DNA of 62,306 bases from Crocinitomicaceae bacterium (GTDB lineage: Bacteria; Bacteroidota; Bacteroidia; Flavobacteriales_D; Crocinitomicaceae): assembly GCA_024643555.1 (NCBI GenBank), contig JAHEMQ010000010.1, positions 1 through 62,306 on the forward strand, given 5' to 3'. The translations under genes and the position numbers were made by a program. Below are positions 18,030 to 26,653 of this stretch, one piece after another (the stretch's first letter is position 1; every line of letters starts with the position of its first letter). The notes under the pieces were generated by a model that made no database searches, had not been told where the DNA came from, and saw nothing but the letters and a program-made list of their open reading frames with translations.

Positions 18030-19645
18030 TCGGTGCAATTAGAAAATGGCCTGTGGCAGTACAAACACTGTTATTATTAGTTGCCTTGTATTCCCTGTAT
18101 GGCATTTTAGGTCAGTTTTTTTCGGGGATTTTACCCATTCATGAATGGCGAAAAACAGATTCTCTTTCCATTGCCTTGAATTATGCTAAAGGAGCACCCT
18201 TTCTGGAACCGCAAACCCAATGGATTTCTGCACATGGAAATCGTAACGCGGCAGCAGAATTCCCCATCATCTATTACTTACTTGGAAATCTTTGGAAAAT
18301 CGTTGGTTACCATGAATGGATTTCAAAAGCACTTTCCCTCTCCTTGTTGTTTATGTCCATTTCATTGTTCAGCATGGTTATGGAAAACGTTTTTAAAAGC
18401 AAACAGAAAGCTTTACTTTTCTCCATGATGCTGGCCAGTTCACCAGTACTTATTTTTTATTCTGATTCGATTTTACCCAATATTTTTTCCTTCTCCTTTT
18501 TGCTGCTAGGTGCTTTTGGGGTATTTCATTTTTTAAAATCCAAACAAGTATTTTGGCTAGGATTCCTAACCTTGTTTCTAGGATTGGCGGTTCTACTTAA
18601 AATCACAGCCCTAATTGCCATATTAACTTTCGGCAGTTCATGGTTTTTGTACAGTGTTTTATTTGCTCGGCATTCTTTCAAAACACAAGCTTACTATTAC
18701 GTGTGTTTCCTCTTTTCTTTTTTCTTTATTTTGACTGTTACCTATCTTTGGTACCACTACGCAATTCAATATAACAAAGCGATGGGCTCGGATATTTTTT
18801 CGACGACCATCCGCCCAATTTGGGAAGTGGATGCGGAAACACGAAAAATCATTTGGGAAAAATTTTGGAGACATATGCTTCCGGAATTGTTTCACCCAAG
18901 TATTCTCTTGATTTCACTGGCCTTCTTTTTCTTTGCCATTTGGAAAAAATGGCTCTCTACCTTCCAGATAATAATCGTAATCGTTGGGTTTTTAGGTTGT
19001 GTTTCTTATTTTATCCTGTGGTTTTGGGTCTTCGACGTACATGACTATTATTTGATTGAAGTTTTGTATTTCCCTTTGATTTTATTTGCCTTCTCACTAC
19101 AGGTATTCCATCAGGTAAAGATTTCCCGTGGAAATAAATGGGGACTTGCGAGTATTTTGATTGGGCTCTTTTTTTTACAGGCGATATCCTATGCACATTG
19201 GTCACAGGGAAAGGAAAACATCATTACGAAAAACACCCCTTTTGTAAGTGAATTTGTGAAAGGTAATTGGGGTTATTTTCATTTTTACCACAAAGAACAC
19301 CTGGGACAATTACAAGCTCATGTAAAAAAACTACAAAAAATTATCCCTGTTAACGATACTATTATTTGCCTATCAGATCCGTCGCCAAACATTCAACTAT
19401 ACACCTTGAATCGCATCGGATATTCTCAGTTTAGTTTTCATGAACCTTTTCAAGATGAATCAACGCAACTGGCTGAATTGATCCAGAAAGGCGCTAATTT
19501 TGCTTTAATTATTACGGATGCCGATTGGACGCCACGAAAGGATTGGGAGATGTTTTTGAAACACCCTTTATTCCATAAGAAGAATGTGCGCTTGTTTGAC
19601 TTAAGGCCTTACAAGCAAAAAAATAAAGTTGCTCAGCCAATTTAA
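18026..19645 (+). CDS. Polytopic glycosyltransferase, GT39/ArnT-like
   Basis: The 539-residue protein has about ten to twelve membrane segments. After the first is a conserved loop, HEWRKTDSLSIALNYAKG, resembling the first periplasmic loop of GT-C enzymes. The loop following segment two contains an FPIIYYLLGNLWK motif. A soluble C-terminal region (about residues 400-535) contains ICLSDPSPN and LIITDADWTP. GT-C proteins use polyprenyl-phosphate sugars as donors. Translational coupling to the GT2 gene supports that role. The acceptor could be a glycan, lipid or protein, and nothing here decides which. Confidence 0.75.
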   Translation: MIGAIRKWPVAVQTLLLLVALYSLYGILGQFFSGILPIHEWRKTDSLSIALNYAKGAPFLEPQTQWISAHGNRNAAAEFPIIYYLLGNLWKIVGYHEWISKALSLSLLFMSISLFSMVMENVFKSKQKALLFSMMLASSPVLIFYSDSILPNIFSFSFLLLGAFGVFHFLKSKQVFWLGFLTLFLGLAVLLKITALIAILTFGSSWFLYSVLFARHSFKTQAYYYVCFLFSFFFILTVTYLWYHYAIQYNKAMGSDIFSTTIRPIWEVDAETRKIIWEKFWRHMLPELFHPSILLISLAFFFFAIWKKWLSTFQIIIVIVGFLGCVSYFILWFWVFDVHDYYLIEVLYFPLILFAFSLQVFHQVKISRGNKWGLASILIGLFFLQAISYAHWSQGKENIITKNTPFVSEFVKGNWGYFHFYHKEHLGQLQAHVKKLQKIIPVNDTIICLSDPSPNIQLYTLNRIGYSQFSFHEPFQDESTQLAELIQKGANFALIITDADWTPRKDWEMFLKHPLFHKKNVRLFDLRPYKQKNKVAQPI

Positions 19646-19672
19646 TTTGAAATTATGCGTTATACGCTCGAC

Positions 19673-21991
19673 ATGAAACGAATACTCTCCATTTTACTCC
19701 TTTTTGTTGCCTTTTATTCAAAGGCACAGATTGGCATGGGTTCGTGGAAATTGCATGTGGCAACCGCGAAAGCAATTGACGTTGTGGCGTCTGAATCAAA
19801 AGTCTACACCGCTTACATAAATGGACTCTCGGTTTATGATTTGGCAAATGAGGAGCATGTCCTAATGACCGCACTCAATGGTCTATCAGATATCGATATT
19901 TCTTGCCTATACTATGATTCGCTGCAAAATGCGGTTTACATTGGGTATACGAATGGGAACATTGATAAATTGAAAAATGGACATGTTATAAATATTCCCG
20001 CCATTAAACTTGCTCAAATTTCTGCTTCCAAACGCATCAATCATTTTGAGCGTCATGGCGATTACCTCTATGTAGCCAATGATTTTTCGCTCATTCAATT
20101 AGATGCCAATAAGGATGAGGTCAAGGAGACCTTTTATCCAACAAATGGAACTGAAAGGGTGGTTGATGTCTCAATTTACCAAGATTCTATTTACGCTTTA
20201 ACTCCCACCCAATTGCTGAAAGGATTTTTAACGAATCCACTGTTGCCAGATTTTTCTCAGTGGGTGCGCGACATTCGACTTCCATATCAAACAGCAAATA
20301 AGTATACGGAGATGGACCTATTTCATAGCCGCTTGGTAGTTTTGAAAAAATCAGAGGATTATGGGTCAGATACCGTTTACCGCATCAACGCCAGTGATTT
20401 AGAGGTTGTTACCAATTTGCCATTTACGGTGGAAATTAATTCAATCAATGTTGTAGGTTCTTATTTATCGGTCAATATCGATGGTGTGATCAATATGTAT
20501 AACGACAATCTGCAAATTCCAGAAGCCTATGGAGCAGGAAATTTTAACACTTGGTTTTCATCCGCACGGACCGCGCGAAATCAACAGGGATTATGGTCAG
20601 CTGATTTAAAATCTGGCTTAGTCTTATATCCAAGTGAGATTTCGGTAAAATTCTATCCGGTTGAAGGAACTAAAAATGATCAATTTTACGCCATGGATGC
20701 CCAAAAAGGGAAATTAGCAATTGCCTCTGGACGACTAAACGATAATGCCCCTGGCTTTACTAGAAATGGGGTGCATTTTTATGAAGAAGGATTGTGGAGT
20801 TTGTTGAATGTGAGTCAAGTAACAGCTTGGCCCGAATCAGACACATGGGATTTTATTGATGTGGCTATCAATCCCAATAATACCGATGAAGTTGCCATGT
20901 CAACCTACTCTTATACACCATTGACCTTAATAAATGCTGTAGATACCTTGGTGTTTAATGGTTCAAATTCTCCTATTAAACCAACTTCGATTGGGAATGG
21001 TTGGACTTTAGTATCCGATGTGTTGTTCGACAATAGAGGCAATTTATGGGCCTTAAACGGATACTCAGACCGACCGTTAACCGTTCGAGATAAAACAGGA
21101 AATTGGTATGCCTTCGATTGCGGCAGCGATGGTAAAAACAAGTTCACTAACAAGATGATTCAAGATTATGATGAAATCCTTTGGTTTGCAACGAAATCAG
21201 ATGGCATTATCGGATACAATTACAAGGGTACTCTATCGGACCCAAGTGATGATCAATATGTTTCGATTAATGATGGACCGTTGTCAGGTAATCTTCCATC
21301 CATTGCAGTCACTGCACTTGCAGCGGACTTTGACGGTGAATTATGGATCGGGACGGAATCTGGATTTGCCATATTATACAATGCAGCTTCCGCTTTTGAT
21401 GCACAACCCGGAGACTATAACGCGCAGCAAATCAAAGTGAATTTTGAAGGAAATGTGGAATATGTTTTGGGAAAAACACACATAACCGACATCGAAGTGG
21501 ATGGTGGAAATCGCAAATGGATGGCCACGGCAAATGCGGGAATCATTCTCATGTCCGCAGACGGTTCTGAAATCTTGGAACAACACACCATGGAGAATTC
21601 ACCCATCATCTCCAACACAATTTATGATTTGCAACTGAATCAAGAAACTGGTGAACTTTACATCGTTACAGACAAAGGATTGGTGTCCTATCGAACGAAT
21701 GCGACCTACGAAGACCCTACCTATGAAAGTGTAAAGATTTTCCCAAATCCTGTGAAACCCACGTATTTCGGACCAATCACGATGCAAGGTATTCGCTATA
21801 ATTCGGATGTTAAAATAACGGATGTCGCAGGAAATTTAATTTACCGCACCACCTCAAACGGTGGAACAGCTACTTGGAACGGCCAAAATTTACAAGGAGA
21901 AAAAGTCCCTACGGGAGTATATTTCTTTTGGACCACCACCAATGCTGACGGACGAGATCGTAAAGTTGGAAAAGTGATGGTCATTCGTTAG
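19673..21991 (+). CDS. porZ: PorZ-like type IX secretion system surface protein
   Basis: The 772-residue protein begins with a signal peptide (MKRILSILLLFVAFYSKAQ). An alternative ATG at 19655 adds six residues. The mature start GMGSWKLHVATAKAIDVV, followed by LNGLSDIDISCLYYD and IGYTNGNIDKL, matches the N-terminal propeller of PorZ. Two-component-regulator-like propeller blades continue to about residue 660. A type A sorting domain follows, with IFPNPVKP, ITDVAGNLIY and GVYFFW. PorZ in Porphyromonas gingivalis has nearly the same length and acts in the surface attachment complex that processes T9SS cargo. No other core T9SS gene adjoins it here. Confidence 0.87.
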   Translation: MKRILSILLLFVAFYSKAQIGMGSWKLHVATAKAIDVVASESKVYTAYINGLSVYDLANEEHVLMTALNGLSDIDISCLYYDSLQNAVYIGYTNGNIDKLKNGHVINIPAIKLAQISASKRINHFERHGDYLYVANDFSLIQLDANKDEVKETFYPTNGTERVVDVSIYQDSIYALTPTQLLKGFLTNPLLPDFSQWVRDIRLPYQTANKYTEMDLFHSRLVVLKKSEDYGSDTVYRINASDLEVVTNLPFTVEINSINVVGSYLSVNIDGVINMYNDNLQIPEAYGAGNFNTWFSSARTARNQQGLWSADLKSGLVLYPSEISVKFYPVEGTKNDQFYAMDAQKGKLAIASGRLNDNAPGFTRNGVHFYEEGLWSLLNVSQVTAWPESDTWDFIDVAINPNNTDEVAMSTYSYTPLTLINAVDTLVFNGSNSPIKPTSIGNGWTLVSDVLFDNRGNLWALNGYSDRPLTVRDKTGNWYAFDCGSDGKNKFTNKMIQDYDEILWFATKSDGIIGYNYKGTLSDPSDDQYVSINDGPLSGNLPSIAVTALAADFDGELWIGTESGFAILYNAASAFDAQPGDYNAQQIKVNFEGNVEYVLGKTHITDIEVDGGNRKWMATANAGIILMSADGSEILEQHTMENSPIISNTIYDLQLNQETGELYIVTDKGLVSYRTNATYEDPTYESVKIFPNPVKPTYFGPITMQGIRYNSDVKITDVAGNLIYRTTSNGGTATWNGQNLQGEKVPTGVYFFWTTTNADGRDRKVGKVMVIR

Positions 21992-22011
21992 TCAAACTCA
22001 AGAAGGATTGC

Positions 22012-22019
22012 TATTTTTG
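22012..22019 (+). promoter_or_regulatory. Putative -7 element TATTTTTG
   Basis: TATTTTTG lies 14 bases upstream of the ATG of the DUF6150 gene and matches TAnnTTTG. It probably drives the DUF6150-pnuC-nadR group. Confidence 0.5.
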
Positions 22020-22033
22020 ATAAAAAATATGTC

Positions 22034-22369
22034 ATGAAACAGTTCTTACTTTGTTCCTTTCTGATCCTTCTTTCCAAGTCTAGCTTCGCTCAAAAAGTAT
22101 TCTCTGTAAACTACGCAAGTCAGGCCGATGTCAAGGTATATGTTGTGAAATACGAAAGTCAAGCGGACCTCAAAGTGTTTAAAGTGAAATACGAGAGTCA
22201 AGCTGGTGACAACAATGGAAAATGGTTTTTCACTCAATACGAAAGTCAAGCAAAAAAATCCATCTATTTTGTAGATTACGAAAGTCAAGCAGATTTAAAA
22301 ATATACTTCGTAGACTATGAAAGTCAAGCGGGGTGGAGAAATTCAGCTAAAAAACAATTGCTGTACTAA
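22034..22369 (+). CDS. DUF6150-type small secreted repeat protein
   Basis: The 111-residue protein has a signal peptide (MKQFLLCSFLILLSKSSFAQ). Six repeats follow, with the core YxSQA preceded by two hydrophobic residues and a lysine or aspartate (VKYESQADLKVF, VDYESQADLKIY). The repeat unit is 11-18 residues. The pattern matches the DUF6150 family, whose function is unknown. Alternating hydrophobic and polar residues suggest a small beta solenoid or stacked hairpins. No sorting domain is present, so it is probably periplasmic. The stop codon is directly followed by the pnuC ATG, so both are likely on one mRNA. Confidence 0.82.
   Translation: MKQFLLCSFLILLSKSSFAQKVFSVNYASQADVKVYVVKYESQADLKVFKVKYESQAGDNNGKWFFTQYESQAKKSIYFVDYESQADLKIYFVDYESQAGWRNSAKKQLLY
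22097..22335 (+). repeat. Six in-frame YESQA-coding repeats
   Basis: The DNA repeats a core TACGAAAGTCAAGC (variant TACGCAAGTCAGGC) six times with 33-54 base spacing. The high DNA-level similarity suggests recent duplication or strong constraint. Confidence 0.8.
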
Positions 22370-22933
22370 ATGGCAACTGCACACTTCTTCTCGGAGTGGA
22401 CTGCGGCCCTATTAGGGGCACTTTATCTGTGGCTAATAGCAAAAAAAAACAAATGGGCTTGGCTAGCTGGTGGAGTGAGCTCTTTCTTATATATTTTTAT
22501 TTTTTATCACTCAAAAGTATACGCTCAATCCTATTTATCCATTGCGTATGTCTGTATGAGCGCTTACGCTTTTTGGTCGTGGAATAGAGCGGGCGAGGTT
22601 AAACTCGTTCAATGGAAACTCAGCCAACACCTGCAAGCTATGTTACTTATTTTGCTAGCTGGTGCCATTATTTTGTATGCTCAAAAAGGAAACCTACACC
22701 ATTTTGCAGAAAAGGAAACCTTCACGCTTGATCTTTACATTGCCTTGTTTTCCTTTTACGCCACGATTTTAGGCATCCTAAAAGAAAAAACAAATTGGAT
22801 TTATTGGCTTTTCATCAATTTCGCTTGCATTTGCCTATTTGTGCAACAAGGCTTGTTCCCAACAGCGCTACTTTATTTGTCCTATTTCTTACTGGGTATT
22901 TATGGATTGATTCAATGGAATAAAAAACACTAA
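22370..22933 (+). CDS. pnuC: PnuC-family nicotinamide riboside transporter
   Basis: The 187-residue protein has about six to seven membrane segments and fits the PnuC length and pattern. Segment one ends in ALYLWLIAKKNKWAW, and later SAYAFWSWNR and KTNWIYWLFIN match the conserved aromatic-rich PnuC cores. Some PnuC relatives move thiamine instead, but those usually sit beside a TPP riboswitch or thiamine pyrophosphokinase. Here the next gene is a NadR-like kinase (4-base gap), which supports nicotinamide riboside. The ATG follows the preceding stop with no spacer. Confidence 0.88.
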   Translation: MATAHFFSEWTAALLGALYLWLIAKKNKWAWLAGGVSSFLYIFIFYHSKVYAQSYLSIAYVCMSAYAFWSWNRAGEVKLVQWKLSQHLQAMLLILLAGAIILYAQKGNLHHFAEKETFTLDLYIALFSFYATILGILKEKTNWIYWLFINFACICLFVQQGLFPTALLYLSYFLLGIYGLIQWNKKH

Positions 22934-22937
22934 TTAC

Positions 22938-23435
22938 ATGAGAATCGCTTTTACTGGTCCAGAATCGTGTGGAAAATCTACCTTAGCAACTTGGATGTCC
23001 CAAGCATATCAACTTCCGTTATGTGAGGAATATGCCAGGAAGTACCTCGAACTAGATCCGAATTATGATTTCTCTGACTTAGACAAAATATGTGAGGGTC
23101 AAATAGCGGCTTGGACAAAATTGGGAAATACGTTTGTGGCAGATACGGAAATGACGGTCATTAAAATTTGGTCGGAGTTTCGCTTCCATCGTCTTTCGAA
23201 TTTGATATTAAAAGAATACTCTAACCAATGTTTTGATCATTATTTCCTATGTGCACCAGATATCCCTTGGCAGCAAGACCCGCTGAGAGAAAATCCAGAT
23301 AATCGCGATGAACTATTTGAATTGTACCTGGCGGAATTAAATCAAATGAAGCGTCCATTTACAGTCTTATCAGGAAACTTTTCTCAGCGTCAAAAAGTGT
23401 GTCAAATGGTGATGAGTGGCCTACTTAATTCCTAA
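22938..23435 (+). CDS. nadR: NadR-like ribosylnicotinamide kinase
   Basis: The 165-residue P-loop kinase has Walker A GPESCGKST (residues 7-15). It also has CEEYARKYLE, FVADTEMTVIKIW and CAPDIPWQQDPLRENP motifs of the NadR kinase domain (AAA_28). The regulator and adenylyltransferase domains of enterobacterial NadR are missing, so this is a kinase-only form. It phosphorylates nicotinamide riboside, trapping it as NMN after PnuC uptake. The stop TAA is also the first three bases of the putative promoter motif for the SCO gene. Confidence 0.87.
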   Translation: MRIAFTGPESCGKSTLATWMSQAYQLPLCEEYARKYLELDPNYDFSDLDKICEGQIAAWTKLGNTFVADTEMTVIKIWSEFRFHRLSNLILKEYSNQCFDHYFLCAPDIPWQQDPLRENPDNRDELFELYLAELNQMKRPFTVLSGNFSQRQKVCQMVMSGLLNS

Positions 23436-23440
23436 CTTTG
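23433..23440 (+). promoter_or_regulatory. Putative -7 element TAACTTTG overlapping the nadR stop
   Basis: TAACTTTG includes the TAA stop of the kinase gene and ends 4 bases before the SCO gene ATG at 23445. It matches TAnnTTTG exactly. This places the expected transcription start at or next to the start codon. Confidence 0.5.
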
Positions 23441-23444
23441 CGGT

Positions 23445-24104
23445 ATGAAACGCGTATTCTTTTTAGCCTTACTTTTTCTAATTTGTGTGCCTATCGGATA
23501 TTACCTCATGAATACCAAAAAGGAAAAGCAGCTCCCAATCATCAATCCAATTGATGTGAATGAAGAAATGGTCGATCCTGAATTATTGCGTATAGGATTT
23601 GGTCATCATGTGGGACAATTTTCGTTTCAAAACCAAGATGGTCAGTGGATTAGTCAGAAGGAAATGCAAGGAAAAATTGCTGTAGTAGAGTATTTTTTTA
23701 CTACCTGTAAGAGCATTTGTCCGCTAATGAATCGTCAAATGCAACGTGTGAATGATGCCTTTAAAAAATCGAATGATGTTCGCATCTTTAGTTTTACAGT
23801 CGATCCTGAAACAGATTCAGTTACGCAAATGAAAAAATATGCCTTGGAACATGCGTATACACCAGGCAAATGGCATTTCTTAACAGGAGATAAGGCGGCT
23901 CTATATGCCTTGGCGAGAAAGTCGTTTTTTGTCCTTAAGCCAGCCGAGGCCCAAAACTTGGGAGATGCTGGAAGTGACTTCATACACACCAATAATTTTG
24001 TCCTCATTGATCCACAGCTGCGTATTCGCGGATATTACGACGGAACCTCTCCAAAAGAAGTAAATCAGTTGATTTCCGATATCAAACGCTTGCAATCTGA
24101 GTGA
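23445..24104 (+). CDS. SCO1/SenC family copper chaperone
   Basis: The 219-residue protein has an N-terminal membrane anchor (about residues 4-22) and a thioredoxin-like SCO domain. The copper-binding motif is C88-x3-C92 in TTCKSICPLM, and the histidine ligand is H181 in FIHTNNFVLID. The FSFTVDPETDS strand is also conserved. SCO proteins deliver copper to, or reduce the cysteines of, the Cu-A site of cytochrome c oxidase. A promoter motif 4 bases upstream suggests independent and possibly leaderless transcription. No oxidase gene is nearby. Confidence 0.9.
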   Translation: MKRVFFLALLFLICVPIGYYLMNTKKEKQLPIINPIDVNEEMVDPELLRIGFGHHVGQFSFQNQDGQWISQKEMQGKIAVVEYFFTTCKSICPLMNRQMQRVNDAFKKSNDVRIFSFTVDPETDSVTQMKKYALEHAYTPGKWHFLTGDKAALYALARKSFFVLKPAEAQNLGDAGSDFIHTNNFVLIDPQLRIRGYYDGTSPKEVNQLISDIKRLQSE

Positions 24105-24131
24105 TTGAAAGGAATACCGAACACTTTTCTC

Positions 24132-24139
24132 TATCTTTG
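24132..24139 (+). promoter_or_regulatory. Putative -7 element TATCTTTG
   Basis: TATCTTTG lies 8 bases upstream of the RluB-like start at 24148 and matches TAnnTTTG. Confidence 0.55.
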
Positions 24140-24147
24140 CTTGAATT

Positions 24148-25086
24148 ATGAAAAATACACGCGGAACATCGAGAGGAAGTCAAGCTTCAGACAAGCGTCC
24201 TGCTTCACCAAGCAGAAAGCCGGCAACATCCAAACGAGCAACTACAGACAAAAAGGGTCCAGCTGATAAAAAAGGACCGACCGATAAAAAAACGGTTACC
24301 GATCGTGACAAGCGAAAGTACATTGATTATAAAATTAAAGTGAAAAAGGGAGATCCACTTCCATCATTTAATGAAGATCAAGTACGCTTAAATAAATATT
24401 TGTCCAATGCGGGCGTATGTTCACGCCGTGAGGCCGATGTATTGATACAAACGGGTGTGGTGACGGTGAATGGAAAAATCATCACTGAGTTAGGATACAA
24501 AATTGCTCCTGACGATGTTATTCAATATGATGGGGAGACCATCAACGCGGAAACGAAACGTTATGTTCTATTGAATAAGCCGAAAGGATTCATCACAACC
24601 ATGGATGATCCTCGCGGAAGAAAAACAGTCATGACGCTCGTTAAAAAAGCATGTAGAGAACGCATTTATCCAGTGGGAAGATTAGACCGAGAAACAACAG
24701 GACTATTGCTCTTTACCAATGATGGTGACATGGCAAAAAAATTAACTCATCCGAGATACCAAGCAAAGAAAATTTACCACGTCGAGTTAAATAAACCCGT
24801 TACAAAAGAGGACATGGAAAGATTGTTAAAAGGTGTGGATTTGGAAGACGGTAAAACACGCGTGGATGAGGTTGCTTACATTGAAAATGGAAGTTCAAGT
24901 GAAGTTGGCGTGGAAATACACTCTGGGAAAAACCGAATCGTTCGTCGCTTATTTGAAGCAATGGGCTATGTTGTTGTGAAACTAGATCGCGTTCAATTTG
25001 CTGGATTAACTAAAAAAGATTTGCCAAGAGGATTCTATCGCCACTTGACAGAACAAGAAATTAGTTTTTTAAAAATGACAAAATAA
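24148..25086 (+). CDS. 23S rRNA pseudouridine synthase, RluB/RsuA family
   Basis: The 312-residue protein has a basic N-terminal tail of about 60 residues with DKKGP-type repeats. An S4 RNA-binding domain follows (about 75-135, LNKYLSNAGVCSRREAD), and then an RsuA/RluB catalytic domain. The catalytic aspartate is D180 in VGRLDRETTGLLLFTND. The GKNRIVRRLFEAMG motif closes the active site. The charged extension is common in Bacteroidota homologues. The family makes pseudouridine in 23S (RluB) or 16S (RsuA) rRNA. The stop overlaps the next start (TAATG). Confidence 0.9.
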   Translation: MKNTRGTSRGSQASDKRPASPSRKPATSKRATTDKKGPADKKGPTDKKTVTDRDKRKYIDYKIKVKKGDPLPSFNEDQVRLNKYLSNAGVCSRREADVLIQTGVVTVNGKIITELGYKIAPDDVIQYDGETINAETKRYVLLNKPKGFITTMDDPRGRKTVMTLVKKACRERIYPVGRLDRETTGLLLFTNDGDMAKKLTHPRYQAKKIYHVELNKPVTKEDMERLLKGVDLEDGKTRVDEVAYIENGSSSEVGVEIHSGKNRIVRRLFEAMGYVVVKLDRVQFAGLTKKDLPRGFYRHLTEQEISFLKMTK

Positions 25087-25784
25087 TGATGCGTTTAGGC
25101 GTTTTTTTACTCTTGCTTTTACCCGTTTTCGTTGGATTGAATTCGTGTTCAGATTCCTCTGACTATGTTTCCAAAAATCCGAATGCAGCCTTTTTCTATC
25201 CCTTGGATTCCGTTCCTAAAATCTATTTGTACAGGGATGTATCTGGTGGCTTAGAGGAAGAATTTCATCGTATTTATACGGTGAAGGACCAAGCTGGACC
25301 ACACCTAATCGTGGAAATATATGCAAGCGACGGAAGAATTAAGGAAGCGTATAATTACAACATTGATTCCTTGAATTTGCAAGATTATATGGTGGTTGAT
25401 GTTAATCAAGAGAAAGAAAAGGCCCTGCTTTACAAAAATCAACTTTTTCCAATGAGCTTGAATGAGAACACTTGGTTCGCGGCTAAATTCAAAGGAATTG
25501 TGGATTCTACCGTTATGCTCAGTGAAGTGAAACGACATTTAAAAAGAAAGGAAAAACACGTGGTAATGGACGATGAAGAACCAACCCTTGTTTTTTCAGA
25601 TTTACTTCGCTTAACTGTACTGAATCCATTTACCCGCAAAGAGGAAGCCAAACAAACTACCCGTATTAGTTATTTTGCCAATGGATTTGGATTGGTTGAA
25701 TGGCACAACCTGAATAAAACAGCACATTTTCGTTTAGAACAAGTGCTTACCCAACAAGAATGGATTAAAATGATAACACGATGA
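25086..25784 (+). CDS. Hypothetical lipoprotein
   Basis: The 232-residue protein has a lipoprotein signal peptide with lipobox VGLNSC near residue 21. The mature part is beta-rich with no motif I recognise. It contains FFYPLDSVPKIYLYRD near the start and FANGFGLVEWHN near the end. ATG codons at 25086 and 25089 are both possible starts. It overlaps rluB by one base and the next gene by 4 bases, so the three are translationally coupled. The following gene encodes an outer-membrane barrel, and a joint envelope role is possible but unproven. Confidence 0.75.
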   Translation: MMRLGVFLLLLLPVFVGLNSCSDSSDYVSKNPNAAFFYPLDSVPKIYLYRDVSGGLEEEFHRIYTVKDQAGPHLIVEIYASDGRIKEAYNYNIDSLNLQDYMVVDVNQEKEKALLYKNQLFPMSLNENTWFAAKFKGIVDSTVMLSEVKRHLKRKEKHVVMDDEEPTLVFSDLLRLTVLNPFTRKEEAKQTTRISYFANGFGLVEWHNLNKTAHFRLEQVLTQQEWIKMITR

Positions 25785-26650
25785 AAAAATTACTTCTTAT
25801 CTGCCTAGTGTTCATTGGCTCAGTCGCTCAAGCTCAAACACCTACTAAAAATAATAAAAGATCTACCGCCAAAGGTGCGATGTTTTTTTATTGGGGTTAC
25901 AATCGTTCTACGTACACGAAAAGCAACCTTCGTTTTATTGGTCCTGGCTACGATTTTACCTTAAAGGGAGTAGTGGCACACGATCGTCCGTCACAAGATA
26001 TTAAAACATATGTAAGTCTGACGGATTTTACGGTTCCACAATTTAATTTTCGAATTGGGTACAACATCAAAAAAAATTGGGCAATCACACTAGGGTATGA
26101 CCACATGAAGTATGTTTTGGCTGATGGACCAACCTACCTATTGAATGGAACCATTAATCCAGGCGTCGACCCTGTTACAAACTGGTCAGGAACGTATCAT
26201 GATCAACCAGTGGTGACCCAGTCGAATACCTTTCACTATGAAAATACGAACGGGTTGAATTACATCCACGCCGATATTTCGAATGTTTTCAAAGTATATC
26301 AATCGGATAAAGCACGATTCGCTCTGACCACACTTTGGGGATTTGGAACCGGGCCAATTCTATCCTTTAATGACTTTACATTTGCTGGACAAAAAGATGT
26401 GGCAACCGTTTCTCTTTCTGGATTCGGCGTTTCTGCACACGCGGGTTTACGAGCCGAGTTTTTTAGACGTGTTTTCGTTCAGGCAAATCTTGGTGCCGGA
26501 TTCATTGATCAAGTGCGCGTGAAAACAAGACCAAATGATTACGATTCACACGCAAAACAAGTTTTTGGCTACAGCGAAGGAAACATTGTTGTTGGCGCAC
26601 TATTCTATCTGAATCAAGGAGATAAGTGTGGCGGTTGTCCAAATTGGTAA
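25781..26650 (+). CDS. Outer-membrane beta-barrel protein, hypothetical
   Basis: The 289-residue protein has a signal peptide (MKKLLLICLVFIGSVAQAQ) and long alternating beta strands, such as FRIGYNIKKNWAITLGYD and SAHAGLRAEFFRRVFVQ. The glycine-rich turns are typical of an 8-12-strand outer-membrane barrel. The C-terminus is unusual for a barrel: it ends GDKCGGCPNW, with a CxxC pair after the last strand. I do not recognise a specific family. The start overlaps the lipoprotein stop by 4 bases, and pth begins 3 bases after its stop. Confidence 0.75.
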   Translation: MKKLLLICLVFIGSVAQAQTPTKNNKRSTAKGAMFFYWGYNRSTYTKSNLRFIGPGYDFTLKGVVAHDRPSQDIKTYVSLTDFTVPQFNFRIGYNIKKNWAITLGYDHMKYVLADGPTYLLNGTINPGVDPVTNWSGTYHDQPVVTQSNTFHYENTNGLNYIHADISNVFKVYQSDKARFALTTLWGFGTGPILSFNDFTFAGQKDVATVSLSGFGVSAHAGLRAEFFRRVFVQANLGAGFIDQVRVKTRPNDYDSHAKQVFGYSEGNIVVGALFYLNQGDKCGGCPNW

Positions 26651-26653
26651 GCC

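Noticed and set aside
22300-22370. Possible TPP or other riboswitch before the pnuC gene
   Set aside because: The upstream region is coding (DUF6150) and ends directly at the pnuC ATG, leaving no space for a riboswitch; the NadR neighbour also points away from thiamine.
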